This document shows positions 33,719-45,178 of a DNA stretch of 64,000 nt, piece by piece. Numbering within the stretch: the stretch's first letter is position 1; every line of letters begins with the position of its first letter. The notes beneath the pieces are model-generated. The model saw only the letters and a list, made by a program, of their open reading frames with translations. It searched no databases and was not told where the DNA came from. Source of the stretch: Puccinellia tenuiflora (taxonomy: Eukaryota > Streptophyta > Magnoliopsida > Poales > Poaceae); assembly GCA_012064385.1 (NCBI GenBank), contig QRDG01001382.1, positions 62,001-126,000 on the forward strand, written 5' to 3'. The position numbers and the translations under genes were made by a program.

Positions 33719-34211
33719 CTTCCGGTGGGTCAAAATGGGTGCTTGATAGTGGATGCACAAAACATATGACCAGAAGAGAGGAGATAATGACGGAGATAAG
33801 ACCAAATCTAAATAAAGCAACCGTCACTTATGGAGATCGATCAAAATCCGAGGTAACAGGTTTGGCAAGGTGGTAATCGCTAGGGATATCACCCTAGTAA
33901 ATGTCATGCTTGTCAAATCCCTTGGTTATAATTTACTTTCCGTTTGCGCACTTAATAAGATGGCCTTCGCCGCCTTTCTTGATATTGATGCTGTGGTACT
34001 CTTGTGGAGCAAGACTCTAAAGGTCGCTTTCATTGGGTACGTCGAAGATGATTTGTTTGTGGTTGACTTTTCAGGGAAAACCACTTCAAATTCGATGTGC
34101 CTTTTTGGAAAGGCCGACGTGGGTTGGTTGTGGCATCGCCGCTTGGCCCATGTCAACATGAGAACTTTGCAAAGTCTTCACAAGGGTGGCCACATTCTCG
34201 GACTAATATAA
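33719..34211 (+). pseudogene. Sirevirus protease and gag-pre-integrase segment
   Basis: SKWVLDSGCTKHMT (33730 region) holds the D-S-G catalytic triad of a Copia protease. After a frame change, SLGYNLLSVCALNK and WLWHRRLAHVNMRTLQSLHK follow. The His pair of the latter (and CxxC after 34240) belongs to the integrase zinc-binding region. Confidence 0.8.
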
Positions 34212-34815
34212 AATGTCTCTTTTTCCAAAGATCGTGTTTGTAGGGCATGTGTTGAAGGAAAGATGCATGATTCTCCCCATCCTAGCAAGACTATTATTTC
34301 ATCCAAGAGGATCTTGGAGCTCCTCCATGTGGATCTTTTTGGTGCCGTTCCCGAAGCTAGTCTTGGTGGGAAGAAGTATTGCTTGGTGATTGTTGATGAC
34401 TATTCAAGATTCACTTGGGTTTATTTCTTCAAGTCGAAGAGTGAGACCCAACAAACCTTCATCGACTTCTCCATTGAAATGCAACGTCAACACAATGTCC
34501 CCATATTGGCAATTAGGAGTGATAATGGCTCCGAGTTCAAGAACTGCACCCTCAATGAATTTCTTAGTGAAGAGGGTATTCGTCACCAATATTCCGAAAC
34601 TTATACCCCTCAACAAGAAGAACTGGACTCTTATGGATATGGCAAGGTCCATGTTAGCGGAGTTTAAGTCTCCGTTGAGTTTTTGGGCGGAGGCTATATC
34701 CACGGCATGTCAACCGGCTCTACTTCCGCAAAGGGTTGAACAAGACTCCCGATCCTTACCGGCAACAAGCCTAACATCTCCTACTTCCGTGTTTTCGGTT
34801 GTAAGTGTTTCTATT
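34212..34815 (+). pseudogene. Sirevirus integrase core, catalytic Glu deleted
   Basis: LELLHVDLFGAVPEASLGGKK carries the first catalytic Asp and PILAIRSDNGSEFKN the second. The third motif should read TPQQNGxVERKN. Here YTPQQ is followed directly by the codons for KNWTLMDMARSML in another frame (near 34615), so the segment with the catalytic Glu is missing. More frame changes follow at about 34720. Confidence 0.85.
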
Positions 34816-36324
34816 TGATCAAAGGTTGTCTCTTAACTAAATTAGAATCTAAATCACTAGAGGGTATTTTTGTTGGTTACGGTGCCGAATCCCACACTCA
34901 TAGAATCTATGATAAGGCCTCACGGCATATCATAGAATCTTGTAGTGTGGTGTTCCAGGAAAATGACGGCTCCCAAGTGGCGCAATTTCATGTTTCCGAT
35001 GTAGATGATGCAATTCCTCAAGAAGCCATAAGAAGAATGGGTGTGGGATTTTTCCGCCCCATTGAGGATACCCTTGTGGCGGATCAAGAAGGGCAATGCT
35101 CTACTCAAGTGGAGCCTTCATCTACACAAGAAAATCTTGCCAATGAAGAGCCTATTGCACCAACCCAAGAACAAGTTGAACACCCTCAACCCCTTGATCA
35201 AGTTGCTATGCAAGAGCCCAACTCACCTATTCGTGATGCTAGCCATGATCAAGACCTTTCTCAATCATCTTCTTCTTCAAATGTTGAAGTTGTGCCTTTA
35301 GATGATCAAGGTCAATTTTCCGGTCAAGATGGAGACACAAATGATCAACATGATCAAGTGATACCTCCAAGATGCAATGAGGATATCGAAGCCCGTCGTC
35401 GAGCTAGAGTTGCAAGAACCATGTAACTTCGTGAGCATACTCTTGAGAAGGTGATTGGTGATGTGAGAGGCAAGGTGTCCACCCGGAGGCAATTGGCAAA
35501 CTTTAGTGATCATCAAGCTCACATTGCCATGGTGGAACCGAAGAAAGTGTCCGAAGCTCTTGAAGATCCGGATTGGTTGGAAGCCATGCATGAAGAGCTC
35601 AACAATTTTGAGCGCAATAAAGTTTGGAAGTTAGTTGAGGAGCCAAAGGAGTGCCACAATGTTATTGGCACAAAATGGATTTTCAAGAACAAGCAAGATG
35701 AACATGGCATGGTTGTGAGGAACAAGGCTAGATTGGTGGCTCAAGGGTACTCTCAAGTTGAAGGCATTGATTTTGGAGAGACCTATGCTCCCGTGGCTCG
35801 CCTTGAGTCCATATGTATCCTTCTTGCTTATGCATCCCGTTATAACTTTAAATTGCAACAAATGGATGTTAAAAGTGCTTTTCTCAATGGTCCCTTAAAG
35901 GAGTTGGTGTTCGTTAAGCAACCCCCGGGGTTCGAGGACCTCAACTTCCCTAACCATGTCTACAAGCTTGATAAGGCGCTCTATGGACTTAAACAAGCCC
36001 CACGCGCGTGGTATGAGCACCTTAAAGAGTTATTGTTAGACCGTGGATTTAAAGTTGGGCAAATTGATCCCACTCTTTTTACTAAGAGGGTTAAAGGGGA
36101 GCTTTTCGTATGCCAACTATATGTTGATGATATTATCTTTGGCTCATCTAACAAAGCTTTTAATGATGAATTTTCAAAGCTTATGACCGATAGGTTTGAG
36201 ATGTCCATGATGGGTGAGTTGAAGTTCTTCGTTGGATTTGAGATCAAGCAATTGAGAGGAAGGACTTTCATTAGCCAAGCAAAGTATATTCAAGACATGC
36301 TCAAGAGGTTTAATATGGTGGATG
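34815..36324 (+). pseudogene. Sirevirus reverse transcriptase, 5' part
   Basis: After an integrase C-terminal and linker frame (34815-35426, with SLEGIFVGYGAESHTHRIYD), RT runs from 35451. It contains DPDWLEAMHEELNNFERNKVW, then TKWIFKNKQDEHGMVVRNKA, QMDVKSAFLNGPLKELVFVK (first catalytic Asp), LYGLKQAPRAWYE and LYVDDIIFGS (YVDD active site). The frame is interrupted exactly at GGATG (36320) by the gypsy element and resumes at 42750. Confidence 0.88.
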
Positions 36325-37831
36325 TGATACGTCTCAAACGTATCTATAATTTTTGAGTGATCCATGCTAGTTTTGTGATATTGTCACATGTTTTTACTAT
36401 CAATTATATCATTTTTATGCATTTTATCGGACTAACCTATTGACAAGATGCCAAGTGCCAGTTCCCTGTTTTTGCTGTTTTTGTATTTCAGAAAAGTCAC
36501 AACAGGAAATATCGTCGGATTGCCCTCAAAATTTACGAAGATTTTTTATGCGACGGAAGACACACATGGACCAAAGGGCGACCTGGGGGGCCACCCAGGG
36601 GGCAGGGGCGGGAGGCAGCCGTGGCCCCACCTTGACCGTGGGTGGGGCCCGCCCCTGCCCTCTGGGCACCGCCTCGGCCCCCTCCGACGCCTATAAAATC
36701 CCTTTTGACCTAAAACCGAGGGGGCGGCCATTATTTTCCAGAAACTCGACCCCGACGCGCCGTCACCGAAAACCCTAGTTCGGGGTCCAATCTGAAGCTG
36801 TTCCGGCACCCTGCCGGAGGGGGGATCGACCACCGGAGCCATCTCCATCGACACCGCTGCTTCCCGCGATGAGGAGGGAGTAGTCCCTCACCGGGCTGAG
36901 GCTTATACAAGTATCTATGTGGTTATCTCTCTCTCCCATGATGTGATCTTCATTGTGATCATGAGCTTTGTTAGTGTAGTTGAATACATGATGTTTCCCT
37001 ATGTGTAATGGATATGATGTTGCTCAAGTGGTGTTATTTAGTACAATTTCCGGAGCCACCGTTGTGATCATGGTACCTCGGTGAAAGGATGGGTGCCGTG
37101 TGTGACTCTATGGATAATAGATTGGAAGGATCTTCATCATGAGTTTGTTCTTTATTTGTTGGATTGAATAGATCATGAGGTTTCTTGATGCTTGTGTTAT
37201 TGAAGAAAGAGACTATTCAAGAAATAGGTTGTGGTGTTTGTTAGTACTATCTTTGGATGCGGATAGTGACAGCATGAAGTGTCCATAGATGTGGAATACG
37301 AACTTTAAGGTGTGCTTTTCGTAGCCCTATGCAATTCTCATCCTATTTGGTCCACAAAAGAATGATCTCCGAGTAACGTCTACCACGCATGTATTTTTGT
37401 GGGAACTATCATGTGTTTAATTATGTTAATGATGTTGAGAGTAGTCACTAGTGAAAGTATGAAGCCTAGGCCTTGTTTCCAAGCATTGATACACCGTTTT
37501 TAGTCACTTTTGTCACTTGTTTGCTTGCTGCCATTTTTATTACAGAATTACAAAATCACCTTTTACCATCCATATCACTTGCATTTTACCATCTCTTCGC
37601 CGAACTAGTGCACCTATACAACTGACAATTGTATTAGGTGTGTTGGGGACACAAGAGACTTCTTGTATCTTAATTGCAGGGTTGCTTGAGAGGGATATCT
37701 TTGACCTCTACCTCCCGTGGATTCGATAAACCTTGGGTTACTCACTTAAGGGAAAATTGCCGCTGTCCTACAAACCTCTGCGCTTGGAGGCCCAACAAGT
37801 CTACAAGAATAGAAGTGTGTAGTAGACATCA
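36325..37831 (+). repeat. Left LTR of the minimal gypsy
   Basis: TGATACGTCTCAAACGTATC...TAGTAGACATCA, 1507 bp. It is highly similar to 41288-42749. The right copy lacks about 45 bp present here near 37360-37405. Confidence 0.93.
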
Positions 37832-38002
37832 AGCTCTTTTCTGGCGCCGTTGCCGGGGAGGTAAGGTAAACGGTACTCACACTCCGACGACGAAGCTAAT
37901 TTCTAGCATTGTTGTTGGGGAGGTGAGTGCTTGAAGGTATCTTCTTTAGATCTTGCAATTAAATCTTTTTGTTTCTTGTTTTTATTTCACTAGTTCGGTT
38001 TA

Positions 38003-38575
38003 ATGGAAAACAACAAAAAAATTAGAGAGCTTTATAAAATTTATCTTGAAATTGGTCATGATGCTTTTGAAGAGAAAATTAAAAAACCTATGGAACTTTA
38101 TTTTCATAATAATCATTATAGTAGCAATGTTATTAGCATGAATTATTTGGACACCATTATTGCTAATGCTATGGAAACTTCTAAGCTTGGGGAAGCTGGT
38201 TTTGATGAATATGATCTGTTTACTCCCCCAAGCTTGAAGGAGGAAATTTTCTTTGATGATACTATGCCTCCTATATATGATGATTATTATGATGAATGTG
38301 ACCTTTTCAGTCCACCTACTATTGAGGAAAAAGTTTATTGTGATTATGATATGCCTCCTATTTATGATGATTACAATGATGGCTATGATAGTTTTACTCC
38401 CACAATTATTAATGAGAAGGATTTTACTTATGTGGAGAGTAATAATAATACTTTTATGCATGTGAATCATGAGAAAAATGCTTTATGTGATGGTTATGTT
38501 ATTGAGTTTTCTTATGATTCTACTGAAAGTTATTATGAGAGAGGGAAGCGTGGTTATATAAATTTTATCTTATGA
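38003..38575 (+). CDS. Unknown 190-aa acidic protein of the minimal gypsy
   Basis: The only open frame of size in this element, starting MENNKKIRELYKIYLEIG. Residues 70-140 contain imperfect repeats of an acidic, Tyr-rich unit (two MPPIYDDY blocks, each preceded by an FTPPS/FSPPT segment). There is no zinc knuckle or protease motif and I do not recognise the fold. Codon use is AT-rich, as in the surrounding element. It sits where gag would start, 140 bp after the primer site, so a gag-derived or packaging role is possible but is only inferred. Confidence 0.55.
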   Translation: MENNKKIRELYKIYLEIGHDAFEEKIKKPMELYFHNNHYSSNVISMNYLDTIIANAMETSKLGEAGFDEYDLFTPPSLKEEIFFDDTMPPIYDDYYDECDLFSPPTIEEKVYCDYDMPPIYDDYNDGYDSFTPTIINEKDFTYVESNNNTFMHVNHEKNALCDGYVIEFSYDSTESYYERGKRGYINFIL

Positions 38576-41287
38576 AGTTTCCCCTCTTTATGTTGAATGT
38601 TTTAATGTTGCACTTGCTTTGCCTTCTTATGCTTAATGCTTTATGCTCTAATGATTTATTTTATTACAAGATGCCTATGCATAGGAAGAGAGTTAGACTT
38701 AAATGTGTTTGATATTTGCTTCATGATGCTCTCTTTTGCGTTCCAACTCTTATTCTTATGAGAGCATCATTAAAATTATCATGCCTAGCTAAAAGGCTTA
38801 AAAGAAAAGCGCTTGTTGGGAGGCAACCCATATTTTCTTTCCTTTCAGTTTGTTTTTGTTTTTCTAGAGTCATGAAGTTATTACCTCTGTAGAAACTTCA
38901 TTGTATCTTTTTCTTTTAGTTTTTTGTGTCAAGTTTAGCCTCTAATGCATTGAAAGTGCGAGGTATTGTGTTGCTGTCCAAAAACAGATTTTGTGCGCCT
39001 GTTGCACGAAAATCCTAAAATCGCCAGAATTTTATCTTTTTCTGATAATGTTTGACAGCAAGCCTGATGCTTTTATCTATCTTTCGTTAGTTTTAAGTTT
39101 TTGATTTGAGCTGCAGAAGTGCCTCGAAAAATTCAATCTTTACAGACTGTTCAGTTTTTGACAGATTCTGCTTTTATTTTGTATTCGTCTCTTTACTATC
39201 GTCAAATGTGATACTCTTGAGGAGGAGTGCCACATTGAGGCTTAGTAAACAGTATCTAATACCCAATAAAGTTGTTTGCAATTTGTCTTGAGTTGAACAC
39301 ATGCGCATTTTAATTTATGAGCACTAACCCTCTAATCAAATTATGAGAAGTTTTATGTGAAGGGAGTTTTTAAGTTCCAAAGGAGAGGAATATGAAGAAA
39401 TTGAGGATGGGTCAGAGCTCAAGCTTGGGTATGCCCCCATGGCACCCCCTCTGAATATCAAGAGCTATCAAGAGTCAAAGCTTGGGGATGCCCAAGGCAT
39501 CCCCTCATCTTCATCGACTATCATAAGGTCGTCTTCGTTGAACTTCGTTTTTATCACTTTACATATTATGTGCTATGCTTGGAGCGTCTTTTTACTTTCA
39601 GTTTTTTTTGTTTGTTTGCTGGTCATATTCATGTTGGTTCCTATCCATCTTGTGTGGGAGAGAGACACGCTCCGCTTTTTCATTTGAACACTCCTTTGCT
39701 TCGCTTATATCTTGTTGAGTATTCTTAGCTACTGTTTGTTTGCTAGTAAGCTCTCGCTTTTAGCTTTTATCTTGTTTAGAGCTGCTAGTAGTTGTTGTTA
39801 AACTCTCATATTCTTCACTTATATTTGTTGGAGGGTTGTTATTGGTAAATTGCCTGAATTGTCAAATGGACAAAATGCTATTCATGTGATATTGGAATGA
39901 AATGAAAAGCCTGCATAGTATTGTAGATCATTGTGTGGATACTTGATACTTCTCATTTGTTTTGAGATATTAGGATGAATGCTTAAACTTGCTGGTTATT
40001 TGAGTGGAATTGATTAGTAAAGAAATACTGTTAAAAACTTGAAACTATGTGGTGTTTCATAGTTGTTAATTCTTTAAGCTAATCTTTCCATCAAAAGAAT
40101 TGTTTGATCAACATTGGAGATGGTGTAGAGCTTTTATGGTTATGATTGATAAATGTCTTATGCTACTCTGTTACCGGTTAATTTTAGATGTTTGCTTCAA
40201 ATACCTTCTTTGCTAATCCCAAAAATTTGTACTAAGTGTATGGTTCACTCGTGCATCCAAAATCCCAAAGCCAAACCATCTTGCCAGCTGAGTCCACCAC
40301 ATCTACCTATGCATGGTATTTTCTGCCATTCCAAGTAAATTTGTCATGTGCTATCTTTAAAAATTCAAAATACTCCTTTTTGTGCCTCTGTTTTTAAGCT
40401 CATGAGGTAGCAGTGGAGAGCTAGATATAACTCGTGACGAGCAAGGTCATTTCCCCCTTTCACCCGGTGTCGATGGATTACGTCTTCACTTGAATCAACC
40501 CGAGAGCAGCTTAAGAAAAATATAAATATAACTCACCATTCTCCTCCGCGCAATGCAAATCTGAGAAATCAGCTCAAACATTGGACAGTGGTGAAACCAA
40601 GGAGAAAGAAGAGCGTACTCGCTCCTCTAAAAACCAGCTGCTCTCACAAGTCTAAAAGCCTTGCTTGTTATGGGGGACTAGATAGCTTCTCTGTTGTGAA
40701 GTCGTTGACGAAAGCATGCATGTCTCAAAATTGTTTTACTTCTGTTTCGTAAAAATTAAAAGCTCTAGCACATGACTAATCCATGCTTCCCTCTGCGAAG
40801 GGACTTTCTTTTACTTTTAATGTTGAGTCAGTTTTCCTCTTCCTTCTATCTCCACCAAAGCAAACATCTAGCATTGACCCTGGGTATCATTGATCATATT
40901 GCATTGTCAGATTAAACATCAATCTTTATATTGACTTTACCGTTGGAAGTTGAAGCTTTGCTAAAACTTGCATCTTCTTTGTTTTGATTCTCAAACACTT
41001 TTGTCATGGAATTGTTAACTTTGAGAATTAATCAAATATGTGGATCACATTGCTTTCATGTCTTTAACATACTATTTATGAAAGGTTTTGCTCAAATGAT
41101 TCAACTTTGTTATTCATTGCTTTCTTGCTATTAGCTATAGAATATTGTTTTGTATCACTTCATTCACATCCTATGCTTTACATTACTATCTTGATCATGT
41201 ATGTGTTGGTCGCATGTCTCATCAAAAATTATTTGTTATCACTTACCTACTCGAGGACGAGTAGGAGTTAATTAAGCTTGGGGATGC
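38576..41287 (+). other. Non-coding interior of the minimal gypsy
   Basis: AT-rich DNA without a convincing ORF. It contains a perfect hairpin, GGGGATGCC-CAA-GGCATCCCC, at 39484-39504. A second polypurine-like AAGCTTGGG block lies near 39420. The element ends at AAGCTTGGGGATGC before the right LTR. Confidence 0.6.
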
Positions 41288-42749
41288 TGATACGTCTCAA
41301 ACGTATCAATAATTTTTGAGTGATCCATGCTAGTTTTGTCATGTTGTCATATGTTTTTACTATCAATTATATCATTTTAATGCATTTTATCGGACTAACC
41401 TATTGACAAGATGCCAAGTGCCAGTTCCCTGTTTTTGCTGTTTTTGTATTTCAGAAAAGTCACAACAGGAAATATCGTCGGATTGCCCTCAAAATTTACG
41501 GAGATTTTTTATGCGACGGAAGACACACATGGACCAAAGGGCGACCTGGGGGGCCACCCAGGGGCCAGGGGCGGGTGGCAGCCACGGCCCCACCTTGACC
41601 CGCGGGTGGGGCCCGCCCCTGCCCTCTGGGCACCGCCTCGGCCCCCTCCGACGCCTATAAAATCCCTTTTGACCTAAAACCGAGGGGGCGGCCATTATTT
41701 TCCAGAAACTCGACCCCGACGCGCCATCACCGAAAACCCTAGTTCGGGGTCCAATCTGAAGCTGTTCCGGCACCCTGCCGGAGGGGGGATCGACCGCCGG
41801 AGCCATCTCCATCGACACCGATGCTTCCCGCGATGAGTAGGGAGTAGTCCCTCACCAGGGCCGAGGCTTATACAAGTATCTATGTGGTTATCTCTCTCTC
41901 CCATGATGTGATCTTCGTTGTGATCATGAGCTTTGTTAGTGTAGTTGAATACATGATGTTTCCCTATGTGTAATGGATATGATGTTGCTCAAGTGGTGTT
42001 ATTTAGTACAATTTCCGGAGCCACCATTGTGATCATGGTACCTCGGTGACAGGATGGGTGCCGTGTGTGACTCTATGGATAATAGATTGGAAGGATATTC
42101 ATCATGAGTTTGTTCTTTATTTGTTGGATTGAATAGATCATGAGGTTTCTTGATGCTTGTGTTATTGAAGAAAAGAGACTATTCAAGAAATAGGTTGTGG
42201 TGTTTGTTAGTACTATCTTTGGATGCGGATAGTGACAGCATGAAGTGTCCATAGATGTGGAATATGAACTTTAAGGTGTGCTTTTCGTAGCCCTACGCAA
42301 TTCTCATCCTATTTTTGTGGGAACTATCATGTGTTTAATTATGTTAATGATGTTGAGAGTAGTCACTAGTGAAAGTATGAAGCCTAGGCCTTGTTTCCAA
42401 GCATTGATACACCGTTTTTAGTGACTTTTGTCACTTGTTTGCTTGCTGCCATTTTTATTACAGAATTACAAAATCACCTTTTACCATCCACATCACTTGC
42501 ATTTTACCATATCTTCGCCGAACTAGTGCAACTATACAACTGACAATTGTATTAGGTGTGTTGGGGACACAAGAGACTTCTTGTATCTTAATTGCAGGGT
42601 TGCTTGAGGGGGATATCTTTGACCTCTACCTCCCGTGGATTCGATAAACCTTGGGTTACTCACTTAAGGGAAAATTGCCGCTGTCCTACAAACCTCTGCG
42701 CTTGGAGGCCCAACAAGTCTACAAGAATAGAAGCGTGTAGTAGACATCA
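41288..42749 (+). repeat. Right LTR of the minimal gypsy
   Basis: 1462 bp with the same termini as the left LTR. It ends directly at the GGATG duplication. Confidence 0.93.
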
Positions 42750-43483
42750 GGATGCTAAGGAGAAGAAAACTCCTATGGATTCCGAATGCCATCTACAACT
42801 TAACCCAAAGGGTATAGATGTGAATCAAAAGCTCTACCGCTCCATGATTGGTTCGTTGCTTTACCTTTGTGCATCTAGACCCGATATTGTGTTGAGTGTA
42901 GGTGTGTGTGCAAGGTATCAAGCGGCTCCTAAGGAAAGCCACATGTTGGCGGTCAAGAGAATCCTACGATATTTGGTTCATACCCCAAGGTTTGGTTTGT
43001 GGTACCCAAGGGATTCATCTTTCACTCTTTGTGGGTACACGGACTCGGATTGGGCCGGTGATCAAGATGATAGGAAATCAACTTCCGGGGTCCTTGGTGA
43101 GTTGGTCTTCTAAGAAGCAAAATTGTATATCTCTCTCCACCGCCGAAGCCGAGTATGTGGCCGCCGCTAGTGCTTGCACTCAATTGTTATGGATGAGGCA
43201 AACTTTAAAGGAATACAGTGTCAATTATGACAAAGTGCCTCTATGGTGTGACAATGAGAGTGCTATCAAGATCGCCTACAACCCGGTGCAACATTCAAGA
43301 ACCAAGCATATTGAGATTCGTCATCACTTCATTCGGGATCATGTTGCCCGTGGAGATATTGAGCTAGCATATGTGCCAACCAAAGACCAACTTGCCGATA
43401 TATTCACGAAGCCACTTGATGAAGCAAGGTTCACTTATTTGAGGAATGAGCTAAATATCGTGGATTCAAGGAGCTTGACTTGA
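42750..43483 (+). pseudogene. Sirevirus RT end and RNase H
   Basis: After the inserted gypsy the frame resumes with DAKEKKTPMDSECHLQLNP, then LYRSMIGSLLYLCASRPDI and GYTDSDWAGDQDDRKSTSG (RNase H start). A frameshift near 43100 follows, then LSTAEAEYVAAASACTQLLW and CDNESAIKIAYNPVQHSRTKHIEIRHHFIRD. RNase H acidic residues D (DSDWAG), E (EAEY) and D (CDNES) are present. It ends at a TGA by 43483. Confidence 0.88.
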
Positions 43484-43693
43484 CCATCTTGCATACACAC
43501 CTATAGGTTCAACTTCTATATGGTTTAGATGTAGGTATGGATTTAGGGGGAGTGTTGTCCTAACTATTGGGCTCTCCCTCCCCCCATGATGCCTATATTA
43601 ATGAATTCATTTGTCTACTCTATATTCAACTCATGAATTGTGAGCTTAAATGATGAGTTTTGAGTGAGAATCAAGAAACATCTTCGCGGTGTC

Positions 43694-45090
43694 TGATACA
43701 TCGAAAATGTATCTACTTTCCCGAACACTTTTGCTATTGTTTTACCTCAAACTTGTGTGTTTTGGATACAACTAACACGGACTAACGCTGTTTTCAGCAG
43801 AATTGCATTGGTGTCTCGTTTTTATGCAGAAAATCAACTTTCGGGAAAATCCGTGGAAAATATGGAAAAGTCAATATTTAACTGGGGGACACACGGAGCC
43901 AAAAGGCCAAGTGGAGGTGGGCCACGAGGGGCCCACACCACACGGTGGCGCGGGTGGGCCCAGGCCACGCCACCACATGGTGTGGCCACCTCGGCCACGC
44001 CCCCGACGCCTCTTCGCAACTACAACACCCCTTTCGACCTAAAAACCGAGGGGATTCGACCATTGCTCCAAAAACACTCCAGAACGCCGCCGCCACCGAA
44101 AACCCTATTTCGGGACCAGAAACTCCGTTCTGGCACCCTGCCGGGACGGGGAATTGGAGGAGATCATCGCCGTCATCGTCACCGACGCTTCTCCATCGAC
44201 CATCCATGCTTCCCCCATCCATGTGTGAGTAAACACCCGCTGTAGGCTGAAGGGGATGGAAGGGATTGGATGTGATTATTCATGTAATGAGTTATAAGAT
44301 TGTAGGGGCATAGTGCCTAGTACCTTATGGGAGTGCTGTAGACTTTGTTGCAACTTGTTGTGCTTAATGCTTGATGCTAGGGCCCGAGTGTCATTGATCT
44401 CAGATCTGAACATGTTATTTATTCATGATGATATGCATTGTTTGTTGATCTTACCTGCAAGTTGTATACACATATTGCTGTCCGGAACCCGAGGCCCCAA
44501 AGTGACAGAAATTGGGACAACCGGAGGGGATGGTTGTGATGTGAGGATCACATGTGTTCACGGATTGTTAATGCTTTGCTCCGGTACTCTATTAAAAGGA
44601 GTACCTTAATTATCAGTAGTTTCCCTTGAGGCCCGCTGCAAACGGGCTGGTAGGACAAAAGATGTTGTGCAAGTTTCTCCTTGTGAGCACGTACGACTAC
44701 TTATGAAACGCATGCCTATGGTTACTTAGTACTCAGTTACTTTATTATTATCATCTGCAAATGCCTTGTCTTACTTATTACATGAATCATATTATCCATG
44801 CAGCGCCCATTCATCCATCCCTGTGCCTACAGTATTTTAAACCTGCTGTCTTCTGCAATATTTACTGCTGCCTTTATTTTACTGCTGTCTCTATTTTGCT
44901 ACTGCTATTACTATAAAACTGTTGCTACTGATCCTTTGTTGCGAGCAAGTCTATTTACAGGTGCAGCTGAATTGACAACTCAGTTGTTAAGGCTTATAAG
45001 TATTCTTTGTCTCCCCTTGTGTCGAACCAATAAATTTGGGTTATAGTACCCTCGAAGACTGTTGCGATCCCCTATACTTGTGGGTTATCA
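43694..45090 (+). repeat. Left LTR of the Athila-type element
   Basis: TGATACATCGAAAATGTATC...TGTGGGTTATCA. The first 20 bases differ from the right LTR at two paired positions (see findings). Confidence 0.94.
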
Positions 45091-45178
45091 AGACTATTTT
45101 CTGGCGCCGTTGCCGGGGAGCATAGCTTTATTTATAAGCTCATCTGGAAGTGATATTGTTCGCTGCAACTCATTCATC

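Larger units (their letters stand above)
36320..42754 (+). mobile_element. Minimal non-autonomous gypsy element inside the Sirevirus RT
   Basis: Perfect TSD GGATG at 36320-36324 and 42750-42754. LTRs are 36325-37831 and 41288-42749. The primer-binding site TGGCGCCGTTGCCGGGGAG at 37842-37860 is of the Athila type, and the polypurine-like AAGCTTGGGGATGC ends at 41287. The internal region is only 3.46 kb and has one modest ORF; there is no gag, protease, RT or integrase. Excising it restores the Sirevirus RT frame. Confidence 0.93.
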
